Source: Paenibacillus xylanilyticus (lineage in GTDB: Bacteria; Bacillota; Bacilli; Paenibacillales; Paenibacillaceae). Taken from it: a stretch of DNA of 64,000 nucleotides. The stretch covers positions 60,631-124,630 of the forward strand of contig NZ_JABMCB010000166.1 in the NCBI RefSeq assembly GCF_013359935.1, in the 5' to 3' direction. Positions 35,881 to 45,546 of this stretch are shown piece by piece. The notes beneath the pieces are model-generated. The model had not been told where the DNA came from. It did not search any database and saw nothing but the letters and a program-made list of their open reading frames with translations. The position numbers were made by a program, and so were the translations under genes. Every line of letters starts with the position of its first letter. Position 1 is the first letter of the stretch.

Positions 35881-36323
35881 TTAAATTCAAATCCTTACGC
35901 CTCTTTTTTGGAATAGTTTACTAATTAACAAGGGATGACACTACATCAAAATACTTACTATGTAAATATATATCATATAATTACATATAATTACTTTCTT
36001 ATAGTAACTTCATTCTATTTTAAAAATATTGATTAAAAACGATATCGGAAAACAGTTGCTTCAGAAATTAAAGGAAATCGGTAAACAGAATAACTTTTAT
36101 AAGTTTGTTCTTTTCACCTTCCCATTTAATATGCTTCTTAAGTATCGAATCGCATGTGTATTGCTTAATATTCAGTCGTAATAAGTTTTATAACCCTCGA
36201 ATGCTTCGGGTACAAGCAAAAATTGGACCTTGGTAAAAGAATGTTTTATTTGTTTTTCATAAATGATCCTCTTCCCTAAGTTCAGTATACTTTCTTCATT
36301 ATGAATTAATCTTACACGTTAAA
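35881..36323. other. AT-rich gene-free stretch
   Basis: No coding frame, hairpin or known site was recognised in this AT-rich segment between the metalloprotease remnant and repeat R21. Confidence 0.6.
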
Positions 36324-36419
36324 TTCAGCTATCCTGCCCGTTTGTTGAACAAAAGCAGCCGATCACATAGATCAGCTGCTTTTTTCATATTATTGAGCTA
36401 TCGTCCTCGTTAGCTTAAT
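36324..36419 (+). repeat. Dispersed repeat, copy R21 (full)
   Basis: TTCAGCTATC-CTGCCC-GTTTGTTGAAC, central GCAGCCGATCACATAGATCAGC hairpin, right arm TATC-GTCCTC-GTTAGCTTAA. The next 200 bases to the DinB gene hold no recognised gene. Confidence 0.9.
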
Positions 36420-36615
36420 CCGACATTCCTCAGAGCGAGTGGCATCTACAACAGGCAACTGCTCGATCTCTTCCAAGCGGATTTTGGTATCTGAAAAACG
36501 CCACCTGCGAGCTTATTCACCATGTTTTCACGCTGCCCGTAAGCCTCCTGTCTTTCCTCTCTTCCATCAGCCTATTAACAAACGGAGCAGGAAGTGTACG
36601 CCTAAAAAAAGGACA

Positions 36616-37125
36616 CTAACTCAAGTACCGATTTCGGATGATCCCCAAGTGATGGAGTTCGTGTCCCGCACAGACGTACGCAAGGGCGCGCGCCGTAATG
36701 CTTACGTTGTTGGCTGTCCCTTTGAGTGACCACGCCTCCGCCGGCAACCCGCGCAGCAGAGTGATCGTCGATTGCCGTACGGCCTGGTAGTCTTCGGCCA
36801 ATTGTGCGATTGTCCAGTTTCCGAAAGGAGGTATGAACGATTCCTGGTCGAAACCGGGTAGAGTCGTCTTGTCCCCTCTTGAGAATCGAAGCAGACGATA
36901 GGCCATAACGCGTTCGTTGTCCGCGATGTGGCCCACGACTTCTTTCAGCGTCCATTTTCCTTCCGCATACCGATACGCACCTTGGATTTCAGTCAACGAT
37001 GCCAGCAGCTCGGTCATTTGCTTTTCCTGAGCTAGCAAAATGTTGATGATGTTGCCTTCCGGCACCAACCGGATATACTCGCTGAAGTCCCCGGCGTATT
37101 CTTCTTCTGACGGTCTTTGGTTCAT
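36616..37125 (-). CDS. DinB-family protein
   Basis: A 169-residue four-helix-bundle protein. The metal-binding His residues are visible in VVGHIADNE and GHELHHLGIIRNRYL, which defines the DinB/YfiT-like family. Such proteins include metal-dependent thiol transferases (for bacillithiol), but many have unknown roles. The ATG at 37125 follows GAGGGGAC. It is the last gene of the repeat-bounded region. Confidence 0.92.
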   Translation of the reverse strand: MNQRPSEEEYAGDFSEYIRLVPEGNIINILLAQEKQMTELLASLTEIQGAYRYAEGKWTLKEVVGHIADNERVMAYRLLRFSRGDKTTLPGFDQESFIPPFGNWTIAQLAEDYQAVRQSTITLLRGLPAEAWSLKGTANNVSITARALAYVCAGHELHHLGIIRNRYLS

Positions 37126-37316
37126 ACGTGGTCCCCTCTCTATGGAGATATAGAAGATCATAGTACCCGTCTTAATTATATGCTATCGTTCTCTGTGATT
37201 CAGCCTTCTTTTCAAAAGGAATCAACTTGACTTGAAAACCTGCAGTACTATGCTAACCCACCGAATAAAGTACAGCTACGAATAATAATAAATCCATGTC
37301 TCCTTCCGAAAAGTTG

Positions 37317-37392
37317 TTGAACTAAACTGCCCATTAGTCTAGTAAAAGCAGCCGATCACTTTGATCATCTGCTTTCTTGGTTTTATTGATCA
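37317..37392 (+). repeat. Truncated copy R22 of the dispersed repeat
   Basis: Left arm GAACTAAA-CTGCCC-ATTAG and central AAAGCAGCCGATCACTTTGATC hairpin are present; the sequence leaves the consensus after TTGGTTTTATTGA. This is the last copy in the window. Confidence 0.75.
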
Positions 37393-37694
37393 GAAGGTTC
37401 CTAAAGAGCTCACAATCACCTTCATATGCCCATTAACGCCACACTTATTGGGAAATAACAGATCACTTTATGCATTAAGTCACATATCACTTTATTCATA
37501 CGATACCAAAAGCAAAAGACGCCGCTGCATCTGCACGGCGCCTTTTCTTTTCACTACATCCAATACTAGAGCCTCTCCATCATCAATTCAGAGTCAATGA
37601 ATTCATTTTCGTTCATCACTGACTGAATTCTACAAACAGTGAAATCGTCCAACACGGGGAACCCATCCCTTCATTTAATGAATGTTTATCTGTC
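37393..37694. other. Gene-free boundary stretch
   Basis: No gene seen. A terminator-like hairpin GCCG-ctgcatctgca-CGGC followed by TTTTCTTTTC lies near 37517-37556. This stretch separates the repeat-rich region from the zinc island. Confidence 0.55.
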
Positions 37695-37964
37695 TTACCA
37701 ACTGGACTTGGTTACACCCGGAATCTGTCCCTGATGGGCCAGTTCGCGGAACACAATGCGGGATACCTTGAACTTGCGCAAATACCCTCTTGGACGTCAC
37801 GTCAGTTCACAACGATTTTTCAGTCTAGTCGGTGAAGCGTTGCGCGGCAGCTTCTGTAATGCTTCATAGTCACCTTTCTCTTTCAGCTCCCGACGCAGCT
37901 CTGCATGCTTCGCTACCGTTGCCTGACGTTGTTTTTCGCGTACGACCTTCGATTTTTTGGCCAT
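37695..37964 (-). pseudogene. rpsN: 30S ribosomal protein S14 (zinc-free type) with internal TGA
   Basis: The minus strand encodes an S14 paralogue of the usual 89-residue length: [12 protein letters not shown] at the start and, after the stop, [11 protein letters not shown], ending in TKSSW. Residue 56, which is Gly in the conserved T-G-R-P motif, is TGA at 37797-37799, a single change from GGA. All 33 downstream codons are intact in the same frame. Zinc-free S14 normally replaces the zinc-binding form during zinc starvation. It is downstream of the CobW-type GTPase gene, as in other Zur regulons. It could be a recent mutation or a sequence error. Confidence 0.85.
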
Positions 37965-37986
37965 GGTTTGGTTTACAGCTCCTTTA

Positions 37987-39207
37987 TCAGTTGTTTTGTG
38001 AATGTTTAGTATCAAACGCTTCTACAGGCCAGGGCAGCGGATTATCAAAACGTCCCCAGTCGGCTTGCATCTCCTCATCGCTGAGCAGGCACTGGTCCAG
38101 CTCATCTTCAATCACAGCACGTTCCATTTCAATCCCGATCATCACCAGCTCGGTCTGCCGATCTCCCCACTGGGCATCCCATTTTGCCAGAACATCCGGC
38201 TCGGTACGAAAAATGAATTCCCTGTCCGCTTCCGGCAAGGCCGCAACCCAATGTCCGGCGGGACCGAATTGAATGGAAGGACCGGCCTGACTCAGGCTTG
38301 CCGCCACATCTCCTTCGGCTGCCAGCCAAACCAGCCCTTTGGCACGAACGACCTCTTCCGGCCAGCAGCTCATGAATTCAGCCAGACGTGAGGGATGAAA
38401 TGGTCTTCTGCGTCGGTAAACGAAGGAGCCAATCCCGTACTCTTCCGTCTCCGGGGTATGTGACTCTTTCTCCAGCTCCTGAATCCATCCGGCGGACATG
38501 CTCACTTTTTCAAAGTCAAAGAGGCCCGTGTTCAGAATCTCAGCAGGATTCACCTGCCCATTCACCGTCCGAATGATTTTGGCATGGGGCTGAAGCTTAC
38601 GGATGACACCTTCAAGCTTGTTCAGCTCTACGTCATCAACCAGATCGCATTTGTTCAGCAGCAGGACATCACAAGTTTCAATCTGGTCAATCAGCAGGTC
38701 CACCACGTCACGGGTATCTTCATCTCCTGTGGCTTGGTTTCGATCCAGAAGACTCTGTCCTGAGGCAAAATCATGCCAGAACCGGTTGGCATCCACCACC
38801 GTTACCAGGCAGTCCAGCTTCGCCAAACTTGTCAGATCAATACCCGACTCCTCATCGGCATATGTAAAGGTCTGTGCAACCGGAACAGGCTCACTGATCC
38901 CCGTGGATTCAATCAGGATATAATCGAACCGCCCTTCATTCACCAGCTTCTCAATTTCCTGCATCAGATCATCCCTGAGCGTACAGCAGATGCAGCCGTT
39001 GGACAGCTCGACCAGCTTCTCTTCTGTTCTCGAAAGTGCTGCCTCTCCCTTGACCAGCGCTGCATCGATATTCACCTCACTCATGTCGTTCACAATAACA
39101 GCGACCTTAAGCCCCTGCCGATTGTGCAGTACATGATTAAGAACTGTGGTTTTGCCGGAACCAAGGTAACCGCTGAGAACCGTTACCGGTACTTGCTTTT
39201 TCGTCAT
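37987..39207 (-). CDS. CobW/ZigA-type zinc metallochaperone GTPase
   Basis: A 406-residue COG0523 GTPase. Walker A is GYLGSGKTT, the metal motif is CICC (Cys-x-Cys-Cys, about residue 72), ESTGISEP is next, and the NKxD motif is LLNKCDLVD. The CobW C-terminal domain follows from about residue 270. Proteins of this kind deliver zinc to enzymes under zinc limitation. AAGGAG lies 9 bases before the ATG and a Zur-box-like palindrome lies 44 bases further upstream. It is transcribed with rpsN. Confidence 0.92.
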   Translation of the reverse strand: MTKKQVPVTVLSGYLGSGKTTVLNHVLHNRQGLKVAVIVNDMSEVNIDAALVKGEAALSRTEEKLVELSNGCICCTLRDDLMQEIEKLVNEGRFDYILIESTGISEPVPVAQTFTYADEESGIDLTSLAKLDCLVTVVDANRFWHDFASGQSLLDRNQATGDEDTRDVVDLLIDQIETCDVLLLNKCDLVDDVELNKLEGVIRKLQPHAKIIRTVNGQVNPAEILNTGLFDFEKVSMSAGWIQELEKESHTPETEEYGIGSFVYRRRRPFHPSRLAEFMSCWPEEVVRAKGLVWLAAEGDVAASLSQAGPSIQFGPAGHWVAALPEADREFIFRTEPDVLAKWDAQWGDRQTELVMIGIEMERAVIEDELDQCLLSDEEMQADWGRFDNPLPWPVEAFDTKHSQNN

Positions 39208-39250
39208 ATGAATCTACTCCTTATAGTGGCTGCCAATATGGTTTTGGCCT

Positions 39251-39271
39251 TATTAGTAATTATTACGATTA
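39251..39271. promoter_or_regulatory. Zur box upstream of the CobW gene
   Basis: TATTAGTAAT-T-ATTACGATTA, nearly identical to the B. subtilis Zur consensus (AAATCGTAATnATTACGATTT in form). Confidence 0.9.
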
Positions 39272-39320
39272 ACAACAATGACTATAATCCTGTTGGCTCC
39301 TGTTGTCAAATCATTTTTTA

Positions 39321-39356
39321 TAAAAAAAAACCTACGGCCTGTTTCCGGCAGGTTCG
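39321..39356 (-). terminator. Rho-independent terminator after the second MFS gene
   Basis: On the minus strand AACCTGCC-ggaaaca-GGC...AGGTT is followed by nine T residues, between the MFS gene at 39489 and the CobW promoter. Confidence 0.82.
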
Positions 39357-39488
39357 GATCATCATGATACGTGCCGGAAAAGTCAGTCCATAAGCCTTTA
39401 ACTTTTTTCTTTCAGATAGGCGTTCGAATCAAGCCGCACGGGTGGTGCTTAACACCAACATAACACTTGCTCTGCACACCAATCTCCC

Positions 39489-40715
39489 TTAGTTCGCAGC
39501 AGCGGATCTTTCCCCATTCCCTGCTTCCATCCGCTGCCTGAAAGCCACGACCAGAATCATGGCTGCCACCGAAAGAAACGTACAGATCGTAAACATGGTA
39601 GAGTATGAGCTGCTCTGAACAATCAGCCCCATGGCCAGACCGCCCAGGGAGAACCCCAGATCATAGGAGGACATGAAAATGCCCATAAGCACATACCTGG
39701 AATCGGCAGGGAGAACGAAGGACAGGTAGGTGGTTAACGTCGGGTACATTAAGGCCAGGGCAAAGCCACTGAACACTGCAGACAGATACACCAGTGGTCC
39801 AATGAACTCCAGCAGTGCGAGCATCTGGGTTCCCAACCCCGCACACAGCAGCAATCCTGCCATCAGCCAGGTATTCCAGCTGCCGTCAGACGGTATTTTT
39901 TTGCGCAAAATAAATCGGCACAGAATAACAACCAGCCCCTGAATCGTTAAAAACACCCCGGCGCTCGCCATTCCGGTCGAAACCATATACAGCGGAAGAA
40001 AGGTCGCGGTTGCTCCAAATACACAGGAAACGAACAGCATGACCACACTGCTGATTAATAACGGTGTACTGCGCCAAAGGCCGCTGAATGAGCGCACCAT
40101 GTCCCGCAGCGTATACGATTTATTTTGCACCGTCTGCCCGGGCAGATCCACACGATATCCGATCAGAAGCGGACATGCAGCCAAACCGATCATCAGTACA
40201 GTAAACCAGATATCGCTGGCATTTTCCCAGATCTGTATAGCCAGTATCGGAATAACGAGAGATGGAACCATCGTAAAAAGTGTATACATGGACAGTCCCT
40301 GTGCCCGGTCCTTGTCCTCCAGCTTCTCCACAATGCCAGCCTGCATGGTCATGGAGAAAAACGCAGTCGCCACGCCCTGCAATGCCCGCAGCCAGAGGTA
40401 CGTATCCACATCACCGATCATAAACAGCAGCAGCGTTACAGCATGCAAAATGAGCAATCCCTTCATGACCCGGAGTGGGCCATACTTCCCCAGAAGCTGT
40501 GCCGCAAATGGTCTCAGCAGCATACAAGTGAACATGTACGCCCCCATCATCAAGCCAATCTCGGCCTGATTCAGACCAGCTGCCTCACTTCTCAGAGGAA
40601 GAATAATCGTTAAAGCCGAATTGGCGGCAAAAAATAAAAAGGCCAAAACATAAAACCGGATAAACGAAAAGGATACCGGATTTAATTTGCCATATGACTT
40701 TGCAGAAGAATCCAA
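39489..40715 (-). CDS. MFS transporter, CntE-like
   Basis: A 408-residue major facilitator with about 12 hydrophobic segments. The motif RPFAAQLLGKYGPLRVMKG between helices 2 and 3 matches the loop of MFS exporters. It is similar in length and in several segments (SFIRFYVLALFF, LMMGAYMFT) to the exporter at 40930, so the two are paralogues. It has its own Zur box and terminator, separate from the cnt operon, and may export the metallophore or an alternative form of it. The start is a TTG after GGGGACG. Confidence 0.87.
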   Translation of the reverse strand: MDSSAKSYGKLNPVSFSFIRFYVLAFLFFAANSALTIILPLRSEAAGLNQAEIGLMMGAYMFTCMLLRPFAAQLLGKYGPLRVMKGLLILHAVTLLLFMIGDVDTYLWLRALQGVATAFFSMTMQAGIVEKLEDKDRAQGLSMYTLFTMVPSLVIPILAIQIWENASDIWFTVLMIGLAACPLLIGYRVDLPGQTVQNKSYTLRDMVRSFSGLWRSTPLLISSVVMLFVSCVFGATATFLPLYMVSTGMASAGVFLTIQGLVVILCRFILRKKIPSDGSWNTWLMAGLLLCAGLGTQMLALLEFIGPLVYLSAVFSGFALALMYPTLTTYLSFVLPADSRYVLMGIFMSSYDLGFSLGGLAMGLIVQSSSYSTMFTICTFLSVAAMILVVAFRQRMEAGNGERSAAAN

Positions 40716-40853
40716 TCTGTCGTCCCCACTTTCTCTCTATTTCCGGAGCACGCTTGTCAATAACGTAAGGTTAATCAACCTGTCAATTTCACTTAAATCG
40801 TCATGGTTGGGATTAAAAAATCAATTTATCTTATACTGCTTTTCTTGTCAATG

Positions 40854-40874
40854 AATTTGTAATCTTTACGATTA
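40854..40874. promoter_or_regulatory. Zur-like box upstream of the second MFS gene
   Basis: AATTTGTAAT-C-TTTACGATTA, 139 bases before the TTG start. It is slightly weaker than the other two boxes but has the same 21-base layout. Confidence 0.78.
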
Positions 40875-40894
40875 AGCAGCATGACGAATGGAAT

Positions 40895-40922
40895 AAAAAA
40901 AGCTGACGCTCATTGCATCAGC
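40895..40922 (-). terminator. Terminator of the cnt operon
   Basis: On the minus strand GCTGATGCAATGAGCGTCAGC forms a hairpin followed by seven T residues, 8 bases after the cntE stop. Confidence 0.85.
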
Positions 40923-40929
40923 CTTCCAT

Positions 40930-42126
40930 CTATTTCGTACCTATCAATAATCCCCTGCGGTCATACGCAAAAACAATCATGGCTGTCCCTAATATTGCAC
41001 AGATGATATACATCCAGGAAAAAGATAATACATCGGCAACGGGTCCCATCATGACTCCCCCAAGCGAGACTCCCAGATCAGCCGTCGCGATGAACAAACC
41101 GATTAATATGTTGCGGTTCGACGGTGGCAGCACAAAAGACAGATAGGTTGTCAACGTTGGATATACAATAGCCTGCGCAATTCCCATAAGCCCAGCGCCT
41201 AGGTAGAAGATGATTGCACCTGCCTGGATGGAGAAACCGACGCACGCTGCAGCCAATGTCAGAAGCAGCATGGTTCCCATCATAAACGATGAGTGCCACC
41301 TTCCGTCCGAAGGAATCCGCTTTCTGAGCAGAATGCGGGCAACCACCACGACCGCAGCCTGAATCATCAGAAAGACACCGGCATTTCCGTTATTCAGTTG
41401 TGGAGCATACAGAGGAATGAATGCCGTAATGGCGCCAAATATAATGGACGAGATGAGCATAATGACACTGCATTTGAACAAAAACGGATTCCGGACCAGT
41501 TCACCGAAGGACTCCAGCATCTTGGACTTCTGTCCTGACTGACCCGGAGTTGTCTCCGTGACGTGTTCCTTCGTCTTGTCTATCCTGACACTGTAACCGA
41601 AAAGTCCAGTCACCATGGCAATGGCAATCATGAATATCGAGAAATAATCCATGCCTCCTGTATTCCACAGTCCCAGAGCAAGAACAGGACCAGCAATGCC
41701 GGGAATGTAGGAAAAGAGTGAATAGTATGAGATCCCCTGTGAACGATCCTTCTCGGGCAGTGCATCAATAATACCGATCTGGAGCGCCATGGAGAAAAAG
41801 GCGGTAGACACACCTTGCAGGGCACGGGCTACAAAATAGCCCCCCAATCCGGTAAAGGTATACAGGATCAAGGCTAATCCATTGAGGATCAGGATGATCC
41901 GCAGTACCTTGATTGGTCCATGTTTCTGAATAATCTGGCCAGCCCACGGCCGGAAAAACATCGTTGTGAACATGTACGCTCCCATGACCAGGCCGATGAC
42001 CGTGCTGCTTGCTCCCAACGATTCACCCCGAAGAGGGATAATCACGTTGAGTATAGCATTCGCACTAAAATAAAAGAGGGCCAATATATATAAACGCAGA
42101 AAAGGCCATGACAATGCTCCACTCAC
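40930..42126 (-). CDS. cntE: Metallophore exporter CntE (MFS)
   Basis: A 398-residue major facilitator with 12 hydrophobic segments and MFFRPWAGQIIQKHGPIKVLR in the cytoplasmic loop. It is the last gene of an operon with the order K-L-M-A-B-C-D-F-E, the same as in the staphylopine locus of Staphylococcus aureus, where CntE exports the metallophore from the cell. The start is a GTG after AAAGGAG. The role is assigned from family and operon order. A paralogue lies just downstream at 39489. Confidence 0.88.
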   Translation of the reverse strand: MSGALSWPFLRLYILALFYFSANAILNVIIPLRGESLGASSTVIGLVMGAYMFTTMFFRPWAGQIIQKHGPIKVLRIILILNGLALILYTFTGLGGYFVARALQGVSTAFFSMALQIGIIDALPEKDRSQGISYYSLFSYIPGIAGPVLALGLWNTGGMDYFSIFMIAIAMVTGLFGYSVRIDKTKEHVTETTPGQSGQKSKMLESFGELVRNPFLFKCSVIMLISSIIFGAITAFIPLYAPQLNNGNAGVFLMIQAAVVVVARILLRKRIPSDGRWHSSFMMGTMLLLTLAAACVGFSIQAGAIIFYLGAGLMGIAQAIVYPTLTTYLSFVLPPSNRNILIGLFIATADLGVSLGGVMMGPVADVLSFSWMYIICAILGTAMIVFAYDRRGLLIGTK

Positions 42127-42139
42127 GCTGTGTTCTCCT

Positions 42140-42892
42140 TTAGAATGTGATTAAATGATCCAGTAACTTCCTCGCATACTCGGACTTCACGTGTTTCAAC
42201 TGCTCGGTGGGTACCATTTCTTCAATCTGGCCCTCTCTAAAAATGATCACCCTGTCACAAATGTAAGCAGCCGCTTGAATATCATGGGTGATAAAAACAT
42301 AACTCATATGGTACATTTCCTTCAGCTCTTTCAGCACATGAAGTACCTGAGTCTGGACCGATACATCCAGCGAACTGATCGCTTCGTCCAGCACAATGCA
42401 CTGAGGCTCTGTGGAAATCGCTCGGGCGATACAAACCCGTTGTACTTCTCCCCCGGACAATTCATGCGGGTATCTGGATCTGTATGAGCTGTCCAGTCCG
42501 ACCTGGCTGAGCAAAACATCTATTTTGAGCGAATCCGAGTTTCCTTCCGGCTTCTTCTTTTGTATTCGCAACGGTTCCATGATGGCTTCCTCGACATTGA
42601 AAAACGGATTAATAGACGACTTGTAATCCTGGAACACAGCACTGATCCTGCCACGTCTCACTTTGCTGTCCAGCACGGATTTTCCTTCCAACAAAATCGT
42701 CCCCTGATCCGGTCGCTCCATCCCCAGCATCAATCTGCCCAAGGTTGACTTCCCGCTGCCGCTCTCGCCGATGATGCCCAGGCATTCCCCGCCCAAGCAT
42801 TCGAAACTGACATCGTGCAGCACTGGCTTTCTGTTCCTTGCAAACAAACCGCCCTGTGAATAGGACTTATGAATATGGTCAACTTTTAGCAA
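42140..42892 (-). CDS. cntF: Metallophore ABC importer, ATPase CntF
   Basis: A 250-residue ATPase of the oligopeptide/nickel type. Walker A GESGSGKSTL (about 40), signature LSGGEVQRVCIARA (about 145) and Walker B IVLDEAISSLD (about 165). The start TTG follows AGGAGGA and overlaps the end of cntD by 14 bases. It forms the second ATPase of the dipeptide-type importer that takes up the metal-loaded metallophore. Confidence 0.9.
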   Translation of the reverse strand: MLKVDHIHKSYSQGGLFARNRKPVLHDVSFECLGGECLGIIGESGSGKSTLGRLMLGMERPDQGTILLEGKSVLDSKVRRGRISAVFQDYKSSINPFFNVEEAIMEPLRIQKKKPEGNSDSLKIDVLLSQVGLDSSYRSRYPHELSGGEVQRVCIARAISTEPQCIVLDEAISSLDVSVQTQVLHVLKELKEMYHMSYVFITHDIQAAAYICDRVIIFREGQIEEMVPTEQLKHVKSEYARKLLDHLITF

Positions 42893-43703
42893 TGATCTGT
42901 TCCTCCTGCATCAATTGCCTGAAATGATTGCTTAACTCCCAGCGGGTGGATACCAAATACTGCGTGTACGGATGCTGTGGCTTCGTAAAGACCGAGCGGA
43001 TGCTGCCTGACTCCACAATGTTCCCGTCCTTCATGACCAGAACGTCATCCGCAATCTTTCGTACGACCCCCAAATCATGCGAGATAAAGATCATCGAACA
43101 TCCCATCCGTTCACGCAATTGAATGAGCTGCTCAACCACTTCATATTGAGAAATTGTATCCAGAGCTGTTGTGGGTTCATCCGCGATGATCACATCGGGC
43201 TCCAGAACCAGCGCAAGAGCGATCATGATCCGCTGCAGCATGCCTCCCGACAGTTGATGAGGATACTGATTCATGATTTCCAGCGGATTTTTCAGCATCA
43301 CCCGTTCCATGGCTGATTTCATGTTTTGCTCCGCTTCTTTGGCATTCCAACCGTAATGGGCTTGAAGGGTCTCTCTCAGATGAACACCGATCACACAGGA
43401 GGGATCGAATGCACCCATTCCGTTCTGGAGAATCATGCACAATTTCCGTCCTCTTCTTTTCCGCATCTCCTGTTCAGTGAGCTTGTTCAGATCCTCCCCT
43501 TTGAACAGAATCTGACCCGATTGCCGGATGGCCGGTTTATTCAAGCGCATGATGGACCTGCATGTAATCGATTTGCCACTTCCACTCTCTCCTACAATGG
43601 CGAGACACTGACCTTGCTTTAAGTGAAATGAACTGTTGTGCACAATAACCTCTTCCGTGTGTCCATCCCATATTCTCAGTTGATCAACTTCCAATATATT
43701 CAT
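42879..43703 (-). CDS. cntD: Metallophore ABC importer, ATPase CntD
   Basis: About 275 residues. Walker A GESGSGKSIT (about 40), signature LSGGMLQRIMIALAL and Walker B IIADEPTTALD, then the switch His in FISHDLGVV. Start at an ATG at 43703, with a GTG at 43718 as an alternative; either overlaps the end of cntC. First ATPase of the importer. Confidence 0.9.
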   Translation of the reverse strand: MNILEVDQLRIWDGHTEEVIVHNSSFHLKQGQCLAIVGESGSGKSITCRSIMRLNKPAIRQSGQILFKGEDLNKLTEQEMRKRRGRKLCMILQNGMGAFDPSCVIGVHLRETLQAHYGWNAKEAEQNMKSAMERVMLKNPLEIMNQYPHQLSGGMLQRIMIALALVLEPDVIIADEPTTALDTISQYEVVEQLIQLRERMGCSMIFISHDLGVVRKIADDVLVMKDGNIVESGSIRSVFTKPQHPYTQYLVSTRWELSNHFRQLMQEEQIIAKS

Positions 43704-44580
43704 AAGAGACCTGTTCACCTCTCTTCCTGCCGCGAGGCTTGATGCTCGTTTTGGAGGTCATCAATTTGGGGTCAAGAGCCACCTGCAGCGCATCGGACAG
43801 GAAATTGAATGCCGATACAACCAGAACAATGGCCAGACCTGGCGCAAGCATCAGCTCCGGCCTGGAGAACATGACCTCTCTTGCCTCATTCAGCATCATG
43901 CCCCACTCGGCTTGCGGTGCCTGAACGCCTAATCCGAGAAAAGACAGACCCGATATTTGCAGGATCATGGAACAGACGGAGCTGCTTGAAATGACAGCAA
44001 TATCCGAGAACGTAACAGGCACAACGTGCTTGTAAATGATGCGCAGGTGGCTGATTCCGGACGCCCTGGCAAATTTCACATAGTCCATCTCCGAATATTG
44101 CATGACCGATGTACGAATAACCCGGGCGAACCATGCCCATTTCATGACAACAAAGGCAATCAAAATATTTTCAAGGCCGGCACCCAAAATGCCAACCACC
44201 GCAAGTGTCATCACGTAACCCGGAAAAGAAAGCATAATATCACAGATTCTCATCAAGATTGCATCGGTTTTCCCTTTGAAATAACCGGAGATAAACCCGA
44301 TGAGAGCCCCCAGAAGAACAGAGGCGAGCAAGGCAACCAGAACCCACAGCACACTGGGACGAATGCCATAAATCAGCCGTGACAGAATACACCTGCCCAA
44401 ATGATCATTGCCGAGCAGGTACGACCAGGATGCAGATGCATATCTGAGCTTCATATTCACTTCTTCGGGGTCATGCGGTGCAATCCAAGGAGCAATTATG
44501 CCAGCTATGACCATCACAACGATGACGACAAGAGACGTCATGGCGAGTTTATCCTGGCTTAAATTCCGGAGTATTCTCAT
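43684..44580 (-). CDS. cntC: Metallophore ABC importer, permease CntC
   Basis: A 298-residue permease of the DppC type with about six hydrophobic helices. The EAA-like loop, typical of binding-protein-dependent permeases, lies around YVKFARASGISHLRIIYKHVVPV. The ATG overlaps the cntB stop by one base (TAATG), indicating coupling. It pairs with CntB to form the membrane channel for the loaded metallophore. Confidence 0.9.
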   Translation of the reverse strand: MRILRNLSQDKLAMTSLVVIVVMVIAGIIAPWIAPHDPEEVNMKLRYASASWSYLLGNDHLGRCILSRLIYGIRPSVLWVLVALLASVLLGALIGFISGYFKGKTDAILMRICDIMLSFPGYVMTLAVVGILGAGLENILIAFVVMKWAWFARVIRTSVMQYSEMDYVKFARASGISHLRIIYKHVVPVTFSDIAVISSSSVCSMILQISGLSFLGLGVQAPQAEWGMMLNEAREVMFSRPELMLAPGLAIVLVVSAFNFLSDALQVALDPKLMTSKTSIKPRGRKRGEQVSYEYIGS

Positions 44581-45512
44581 TAGAAATCCTTTCTGAGCTT
44601 GGGGTTCATCGCCGCATTAATGATATCGGAGAGCGTATTGAATAATACAAACGTGACCGCCAAAATAAGCACATATGCCTGTATGATCGGAAAATCCCGG
44701 CTGAGAATGGATCTGACGCTTAACCTTCCGAGACCTGGCCAGGCGAACACATTTTCAATAACAACAGTACTTCCAAGTACAATCGGTATAGCCATGCAGA
44801 AGATCGAAACCGAAACCTGCAGCGAATTCCGCAAAATATGGAGAGTTACCTTTCTCTCCGGAATTCCGCTGGCTCGTGCATACAGGACATAGTCTTCATT
44901 TAAATTGCTTAGCATGGAGCTTCTCACATTCCTGAAATAGATCCCTACATAACTTACCGTAATGACGATCACCGGAAGAATGTAGCTCTGAACCGAATCC
45001 ATCCCGCTGGTGGGCAGCAGATCAAGCTTGACGGAGAAATACCAGATCAGCAGGGCCGCAAGCCAGTAAGATGGAATCGCAGTCAGCAAGAAAGAGAACC
45101 CTCGTACGGACTTGTCTGTCATCTTTCCTTCTCTCATGGCGCATACCACACCTAACAGGATCGAGAACAGAATAATGAACACGGACGATATGATCGTCAA
45201 TTTGAGCGTATTCACAAATGCAGGCCAGATCAATGACCAGACGGATTTACCAGTGACATAGGATTCACCAAAGTCCAATTGCAGGCAGGCCATCAGCCAG
45301 TTCCAATACTGAATCAGAAACGGCTGATCCATCCCAAGCTCTGCTTTGGTTTTTACAATCAATTCGTCCGTAATCTGCGGGACTTCCTGTGCCTGTAATA
45401 CAACAACAGCAGGGTCCAGCGGCGAGAGATTGATCAGAACAAAGGTTAGAAACGAAATAATCAGCAGCAGGGGTATTGCCAGCAGAATCCGTTTGACGAT
45501 ATAACTCCCCAT
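44580..45512 (-). CDS. cntB: Metallophore ABC importer, permease CntB
   Basis: A 310-residue permease of the DppB type (MGSYIVKRILLAIPLLLIIS), with about six hydrophobic helices and the loop YVLYARASGIPERKVTLHILRN. Start at the ATG at 45512, 6 bases after AAGGAG; an earlier in-frame ATG has none. The order A-B-C-D-F matches the staphylopine importer. Confidence 0.9.
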   Translation of the reverse strand: MGSYIVKRILLAIPLLLIISFLTFVLINLSPLDPAVVVLQAQEVPQITDELIVKTKAELGMDQPFLIQYWNWLMACLQLDFGESYVTGKSVWSLIWPAFVNTLKLTIISSVFIILFSILLGVVCAMREGKMTDKSVRGFSFLLTAIPSYWLAALLIWYFSVKLDLLPTSGMDSVQSYILPVIVITVSYVGIYFRNVRSSMLSNLNEDYVLYARASGIPERKVTLHILRNSLQVSVSIFCMAIPIVLGSTVVIENVFAWPGLGRLSVRSILSRDFPIIQAYVLILAVTFVLFNTLSDIINAAMNPKLRKDF

Positions 45513-45546
45513 ATCCAGCTCCTTTTCACACAAGATCGGATTGCTT

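Noticed and set aside
36439..36729. A 96-residue plus-strand frame near the DinB gene
   Set aside because: It has no ribosome binding site, overlaps the DinB gene on the other strand and is compositionally odd.
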